64,000 nucleotides of DNA from Bacteroidaceae bacterium (GTDB taxonomy: Bacteria > Bacteroidota > Bacteroidia > Bacteroidales > Bacteroidaceae), in contig JAILPK010000030.1 in NCBI GenBank assembly GCA_024699495.1, positions 1-64,000 on the forward strand. Reading direction: 5' to 3'. Below are positions 58,885 through 64,000 of this stretch, piece after piece (within the stretch, counting starts at the first letter, position 1; every line of letters starts with the position of its first letter). The notes under the pieces were generated by a model. The model was not told the origin of the DNA. It worked only from the letters and a program-made list of their open reading frames with translations, and did not search any database. The translations under genes and the position numbers were made by a program.

Positions 58885-60297
58885 CTATTCGCTCATGAGA
58901 ACGCAGATTTTATCCTGCAGAGACCGCCCTTCTGCCATTCGCGGAAGGCCGTTGTTGAGTATGGCGAAGGCGAATACATGTCCTGTGCTGCGCTGCGTAG
59001 TGTATCCGACCAGAGTGCTTACTCCACTGACCGAGCCTGTCTTTGCCCTGACATTGGCGGCGGCGGGAGTACCATTCATGCGTTTCTCCAAAGTGCCGTC
59101 AACACCAGCAATGGGAAGGGCTTCTAACAGAGGCAGATAAATGCTGTCTGAACGGACCACGGCGTAGGAAAGCATGCGTGTGAATGTCTCCGGAGTCTGA
59201 TAATTATAGAGGGAGAGTCCGCTGCCATCAGCAATTACAGGGGCAAAGACGCCGGATACGCCAACCGCTTCCGAAGGAGTTTCGTTAGCGTGAGAGGCCA
59301 GCGTGTTTCCGCCGTCTGAAAACGAGATGGAAGACACCTTGCCAATCATCTCGTTAATAATAGCTACGGCACGTTTACGTCCCCAGTGTTTTCCCTGCGC
59401 CACCTTAGAGCCACCGGCCGGCGTTAGGGCACACAACTGATAAAAGACGGCTTCAGCACACAGGTTGTCGCTCTCTTTCATCATCGGCCTGAGCACCTCT
59501 GTGAGGGGCCTGCGAATAGCGGCCAGTTCATAGCGGTTTGGAGCGGCTGCAGAATCTGCAGAACTATATTTCTGCGGGAATTTACCCGTAGCGGTTCCTT
59601 TGGAGACAGTTATTCCTGCCTGCCGGAGAGCTGTACGCAACTGCTGCAACAATGTGGGCTTACCGCTGCATAGCAACGGGGAAAGCACTGGGTTTTCATC
59701 ATCCCAACACCAACCCCATCCAAATTCGTCGTCATCCTTCATTGAAGTATCTGCGACAAGACGACCTGCTATTTTCTTCACTCCCGCAGCTTTCAACTGG
59801 CTAACAAGATTACGCACGTCTGCCGCATTAAGCAACGGGTCCATGGCCCCTCTTATATACAGATCTCCATTTAAAGTGCCATGGCTTAACCGGGCATCAG
59901 AAAGGAGGGCTGTAGTAAAGGAATAGGAAGGACCCAGATATTCCAAGGCTGTGATGGCAGTCACCACCTTCTCTGAAGAAGCAGGACGCATCCTCTGCTT
60001 AACGCCTCGGGTATATATTGTCTCTCCAGATGTGAGGTCTATAATGTGGAGCCCCAACTGAGTACTCTGCAGAAGAGTGTCTGCCGACACGAGCAGGCTG
60101 TCTATACGCGACGCCAAACGTTCAGAGGCAGTCTGCACCTTCTTGCTTTCCGGCTGCACTTTTGCCACAGGCGCCACAACTGGTGGAACTACAGGAACAT
60201 GCCGCTCTTGCTGTCTCTGCACCGCATTCTGCGAACTGCCGCATGCTGAAAGGAAAACAGCGGCCGCTATAAACCAAGTCTTTCTCTGTATTTTCAT
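58885..60297 (-). CDS. dacB: D-alanyl-D-alanine carboxypeptidase/endopeptidase (PBP4 family)
   Basis: 470 residues with a lipobox FLSAC (Cys19) and a Pro/Val-rich linker to about residue 55. Penicillin-binding motifs are Ser107-x-x-Lys110 in 'RPASSEKVV', the S-D-N triad in 'MMKESDNLCAE', and K-T-G in 'VRAKTGSVSG'. Between the first two lies the large inserted domain normal for PBP4 (class C). It trims peptidoglycan stem peptides or cuts cross-links. Being a lipoprotein is notable, since enterobacterial PBP4 is soluble. A minus-strand -7 element TACCTTTG lies at 60351-60344. Confidence 0.93.
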   Translation of the reverse strand: MKIQRKTWFIAAAVFLSACGSSQNAVQRQQERHVPVVPPVVAPVAKVQPESKKVQTASERLASRIDSLLVSADTLLQSTQLGLHIIDLTSGETIYTRGVKQRMRPASSEKVVTAITALEYLGPSYSFTTALLSDARLSHGTLNGDLYIRGAMDPLLNAADVRNLVSQLKAAGVKKIAGRLVADTSMKDDDEFGWGWCWDDENPVLSPLLCSGKPTLLQQLRTALRQAGITVSKGTATGKFPQKYSSADSAAAPNRYELAAIRRPLTEVLRPMMKESDNLCAEAVFYQLCALTPAGGSKVAQGKHWGRKRAVAIINEMIGKVSSISFSDGGNTLASHANETPSEAVGVSGVFAPVIADGSGLSLYNYQTPETFTRMLSYAVVRSDSIYLPLLEALPIAGVDGTLEKRMNGTPAAANVRAKTGSVSGVSTLVGYTTQRSTGHVFAFAILNNGLPRMAEGRSLQDKICVLMSE

Positions 60298-60824
60298 TAT
60301 ATAAAACTTTTACCCTTATTAAACATTTTACTGTTGTGCGACGCAAAGGTACAAATAATAAGTATAAATGAAGGTCTGTTTCACATATATTTTATCCGAA
60401 AATGAGAAGCACCATAAATAAGAACAGGTCGAACATAAGAATAGGACGATGTCTATCTGCAGTCAATATCCGCCATGATTTAGCGGAAATACTAAATTCA
60501 TTCAAATGGCGTTAGGGCATAAATTGGGAATCATTTAACCTGTTTTAGGGGAAGACGCGATTCCACATTAGCTCCCTAAACGCCTCACCTTTACCCACAT
60601 TGCTACCCATTGAGGCACGCAGTCGAATACACCTCGGTGTAATGGGCAATACGCCTCGAAGTAAAGTACAATGCAATTCTATGTATTGCAATGCGCCCCC
60701 CGATGTACTTTGAAGGCATTTTGGCTACAAATAAGAACAAGGTTTTATTAACCCTTTCCCCGATTCTGGTATGTGATACGATGAGAATATGAAGGAGAAA
60801 ACGAAGACATAAGCTCGACCTGTT
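60298..60824. other. Intergenic region with 22-nt-period array upstream of dacB
   Basis: 527 nt without a credible gene. It holds the dacB -7 element (60344-60351), about 230 nt of ordinary sequence with nothing recognised, and the palindrome array at 60628-60707. Confidence 0.75.
60628..60707. repeat. 22-nt-period array of 14-nt palindrome, related to 12766-12831
   Basis: TACACCTCGGTGTA (60628), a perfect palindrome apart from its centre, is followed at exact 22-nt steps by TACGCCTCGAAGTA (60650), TGCAATTCTATGTA (60672) and CGCCCCCCGATGTA (60694), with 8-nt spacers. The first copy matches TACATCAAGGTGTA of the other array at 11 of 14 positions. A more degenerate copy may lie near 60604. Confidence 0.7.
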
Positions 60825-61760
60825 TTACTCCCCGAGGAAAAAGAGACTGACTCCGAGAACAGATATGAAGGCTCCAAGAATCGCTCTGGCGGTGATTTTC
60901 TCATGGAAGAGAATACGTGAAGGGATGAGGATGATTATAGGCGTCATCGCCATCAGGGTTGAGGCTATACCTGCGGCTGTATATTGAACGGCCATAAGCG
61001 AGAACCCCACACCCACAAAAGGGCCGAAGATGGTAGTTGCCACAGCTACAGCCAGCCCCTTGTGGTCGTGCATGGATTTGCGGAGGGGCTCCAGGCCGCT
61101 GCGGAAATACATCAGCAGGGTGAACCCTATGATTCCGGCTATACAACGATAGAAATTGGCATTGAACGGCAGCAGCCAGTCAGGCATGCCGGATGAAGCC
61201 ATGAGAGAGGTGTCATAATGGTCCATCCCTATCTTACTAAGCACCAGACCAACTCCCTGACACATTGCAGCTCCAATGGCGAAAAGAACACCATTAAGCG
61301 GCAACCGGAGCGAGAGTTTATGATGCTCGCCACGCCCCAACACAGATATTCCGATGCCCAGAAGGGTGACAAGCATAGCAATGATACTCATTCCGCTCAT
61401 CTCCTGTCCCAGCGTAATCCACGCCATCAGCGCTGCGGACAGTGGCGCAAGTGTCATAAAGAGCTGGCCAAAGCGTGAACCGATTATTATATAGCACTGA
61501 AAGAGACAATAGTCGCCAATAACATACCCCACAAGCCCGGATAGCAACATCCAACCACAAGCCTCAACGGGAGTGCCGGTAGGCAGCGGGCTGCCAGTAA
61601 CCACCCAAAAGAGCACCATTCCGAAAAGCAGCGCCAGGGCCATTCTCAAAACATTCAATGTGAGATTACCCATACGCTTTGAACCGAATTCGCTCAGAAG
61701 CGCAGTGGCAGTCCAAGAGAACGCCACTCCTATAGATATCAGTTCGCCTAAATAGGCCAT
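60825..61760 (-). CDS. EamA-type drug/metabolite transporter
   Basis: 311 residues with ten predicted membrane helices in two EamA halves ('GVAFSWTATALLSEFGSKRM' at the start; 'VAVATTIFGPFVGVGFSLMA' and 'FHEKITARAILGAFISVLGV' in the second). The family exports small metabolites or amino acids; the substrate is unknown. It starts 3 nt after the stop of the GQSN esterase gene, so the two are likely cotranscribed. Confidence 0.9.
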   Translation of the reverse strand: MAYLGELISIGVAFSWTATALLSEFGSKRMGNLTLNVLRMALALLFGMVLFWVVTGSPLPTGTPVEACGWMLLSGLVGYVIGDYCLFQCYIIIGSRFGQLFMTLAPLSAALMAWITLGQEMSGMSIIAMLVTLLGIGISVLGRGEHHKLSLRLPLNGVLFAIGAAMCQGVGLVLSKIGMDHYDTSLMASSGMPDWLLPFNANFYRCIAGIIGFTLLMYFRSGLEPLRKSMHDHKGLAVAVATTIFGPFVGVGFSLMAVQYTAAGIASTLMAMTPIIILIPSRILFHEKITARAILGAFISVLGVSLFFLGE

Positions 61761-61763
61761 AAT

Positions 61764-62690
<927 letters not shown>

Positions 62691-62783
62691 TCATTGAACA
62701 TTTTCAGAGGGAAAAACAAGATTCCTTTTTACAATACTCTCCTTTTGTCACATGTAAGACGTCTCCTCAGCCTTAATGGCGGC

Positions 62784-63275
62784 TTAACTTTCTGATGCAG
62801 GCATCCACTGGCTCTTGGCCAGAGTAAATGCGATGGAGGTAATTTCTTTTAGGGGGACGAAGAGAAAGGAACCGTTCTGGGTATCTTCTGGTAAAATGCC
62901 TGTGAGCGAAATTACATTGCAGACAATACCAAGGATTATGGCGTACTTGGCCAGGCTAAGAATCGCGCCACCAAGATTGTTAATACCATCCAAGCCTATC
63001 CATTTGAGCACGCCCGTAAGCAGCGAGCCCAGCATAGTCAGCAACAATGGCACACCAATCCAAATAAGGAAAAAGGCAATTATACCGCCTACTGTGGGCG
63101 AACAACCGATGTGCGGAGCAAGTTGGTGGCCTACCTGCTCATAGAGCAAGTAAGCCACATATAATCCCAAGAAGGCCCCGGCCAAACCAAGGACTTCTTT
63201 TAGCAAACCGTTTGTCCAGCCTCTGAAAGCACCTGCTGCAAAGACAACTAAAAACAAGATGTCAAGAGCGTTCAT
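62784..63275 (-). CDS. CvpA family membrane protein
   Basis: 163 residues with four membrane helices, beginning 'ALDILFLVVFAAGAFRGWTN' and including 'GGAILSLAKYAIILGIV'. CvpA was named for a role in colicin V production in E. coli; its general function is unsettled. Its ATG shares one base with the infB stop (TGATG), so translation is coupled to infB. An infB-cvpA order is, as I recall, usual in Bacteroidales. Confidence 0.88.
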   Translation of the reverse strand: MNALDILFLVVFAAGAFRGWTNGLLKEVLGLAGAFLGLYVAYLLYEQVGHQLAPHIGCSPTVGGIIAFFLIWIGVPLLLTMLGSLLTGVLKWIGLDGINNLGGAILSLAKYAIILGIVCNVISLTGILPEDTQNGSFLFVPLKEITSIAFTLAKSQWMPASES

Positions 63276-64000
63276 CAGAGTTTGGCTTTGACTTCTATTT
63301 CCTGATAAGCCTCGAGTGTGTCACCTTCACGCAGGTCGTTATAGTTGGCGATGGAAATACCGCACTCGAAGTTCGTGGATACTTCCTTGACGTCATCTTT
63401 GAAGCGTTTCAAAGCGAGGATATCTCCTGTATGCACAACGATTCCGTCGCGGATTACACGCACCTTGTTGGAGCGTGCCACCTTGCCGTCAATGACGTAT
63501 GCACCAGCAACTGTTCCGACCTTGGATATGTGATAAACCTGTCGTACCTCGATTGTAGCAGTGACCTCTTCGCGCACCTCGGGAGCGAGCATGCCCTCCA
63601 TAGCCTCCTTGACTTCCTCGATGGCGTCGTAGATGATGCTGTAGAGGCGGATTTCTACGCCCTGGGTGTCAGCAGCCTTTCGGGCATTAGCAGAAGGACG
63701 CACCTGGAAACCGATAATGATAGCCTCGGAGGCTGCAGCCAGAGCTACGTCACTCTCAGAAATCTGACCTACAGCCTTGTGAATGACACGTACGGCAATC
63801 TTATCAGTAGAGAGCTTGATGAGGGAGTCGGACAGAGCCTCAATGGAACCATCCACGTCACCTTTGACAATAACATTGAGTTCCTGGAAACCACCCTGTT
63901 CAATACGGCGGCCGATTTCATCAAGAGTAAGAATCTTCTGGGTGCGGAGACCCTGTTCACGGGCCAGCTGCTCTCGCTTGGTGGCAATCTCGCGTGCTTC
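63275..64000 (-). CDS. infB: Translation initiation factor IF-2, C-terminal part; cut by window edge
   Basis: 241 residues are visible, open to the right edge. The sequence '[20 protein letters not shown]' and '[20 protein letters not shown]' belongs to IF-2 domain III, and '[15 protein letters not shown]' plus '[20 protein letters not shown]' to the C-terminal fMet-tRNA-binding domain. IF-2 places initiator tRNA on the ribosome. The GTPase domain lies outside the window. Confidence 0.96.
   Translation of the reverse strand, partial: EAREIATKREQLAREQGLRTQKILTLDEIGRRIEQGGFQELNVIVKGDVDGSIEALSDSLIKLSTDKIAVRVIHKAVGQISESDVALAAASEAIIIGFQVRPSANARKAADTQGVEIRLYSIIYDAIEEVKEAMEGMLAPEVREEVTATIEVRQVYHISKVGTVAGAYVIDGKVARSNKVRVIRDGIVVHTGDILALKRFKDDVKEVSTNFECGISIANYNDLREGDTLEAYQEIEVKAKL

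Noticed and set aside
60628-60707. CRISPR remnant near dacB
   Set aside because: Same reason: a 22-nt total period with 8-nt spacers cannot be a CRISPR unit.

Overview
The window is chromosomal DNA from a Bacteroidales bacterium, most likely Prevotellaceae or a close relative. The evidence is fimbrillin-type lipoproteins, DUF5119 and DUF3575 proteins, a fused SecDF, many promoters of the Bacteroidetes form TTTG/N19-22/TAnnTTTG, and the gene order tRNA-tuf-tRNA-secE-nusG-rplKAJL-rpoBC. The family-level placement is inference.

Layout. 1-8932 (minus): a fimbria-like operon, read from a DUF3575/OmpA-like outer-membrane protein through a DUF5119 lipoprotein to three tandem fimbrillin-like lipoproteins, the last running off the left edge. 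8933-13247: a repeat-rich zone around one secreted alpha/beta hydrolase, with several families of 6-8-nt tandem repeats and a 22-nt-period palindrome array. 13248-27710 (plus): core information genes (rpsU, xerC-like, hpf, tRNA-Gly, tRNA-Thr, tuf, tRNA-Trp, secE, nusG, rplK, rplA, rplJ, rplL, rpoB, rpoC). 28056-37840: HU, a rhomboid protease, an endonuclease/exonuclease/phosphatase protein, secDF, xerD, and two envelope lipoproteins. 38009-48134 (minus): queH, a polysaccharide deacetylase, a DUF2723 (TMEM260-like) glycosyltransferase, a small membrane protein, then an operon of wzi, a lipocalin-like lipoprotein, a membrane-anchored winged-helix regulator and DUF418, and recO. 48336-64000: tRNA-Glu, rpsT, gyrB, manC, ung, a GH84-GH16 pair, purU, nadB, dacB, an EamA transporter, a GQSN esterase, cvpA and the 3' part of infB.

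How the genes work together. The central block is a growth-linked translation/transcription cluster with a likely attenuator between rplL and rpoB. The flanks are dominated by envelope biology: fimbriae, a Wzi-like protein, protein O-glycosylation, polysaccharide deacetylation, SecDF export and PBP4. The features least explained by standard annotation are intergenic arrays with a period of about 22-23 nt (two helical turns) at 12766-12823, 52966-53067 and 60628-60707, with a two-copy relative at 27859-27899, plus heptamer arrays around the hydrolase. The best candidates for an undescribed protein system are the fimbrillin/DUF5119/DUF3575 operon and the wzi/lipocalin/membrane-wHTH/DUF418 operon. 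No CRISPR array, prophage or intact insertion sequence was seen.
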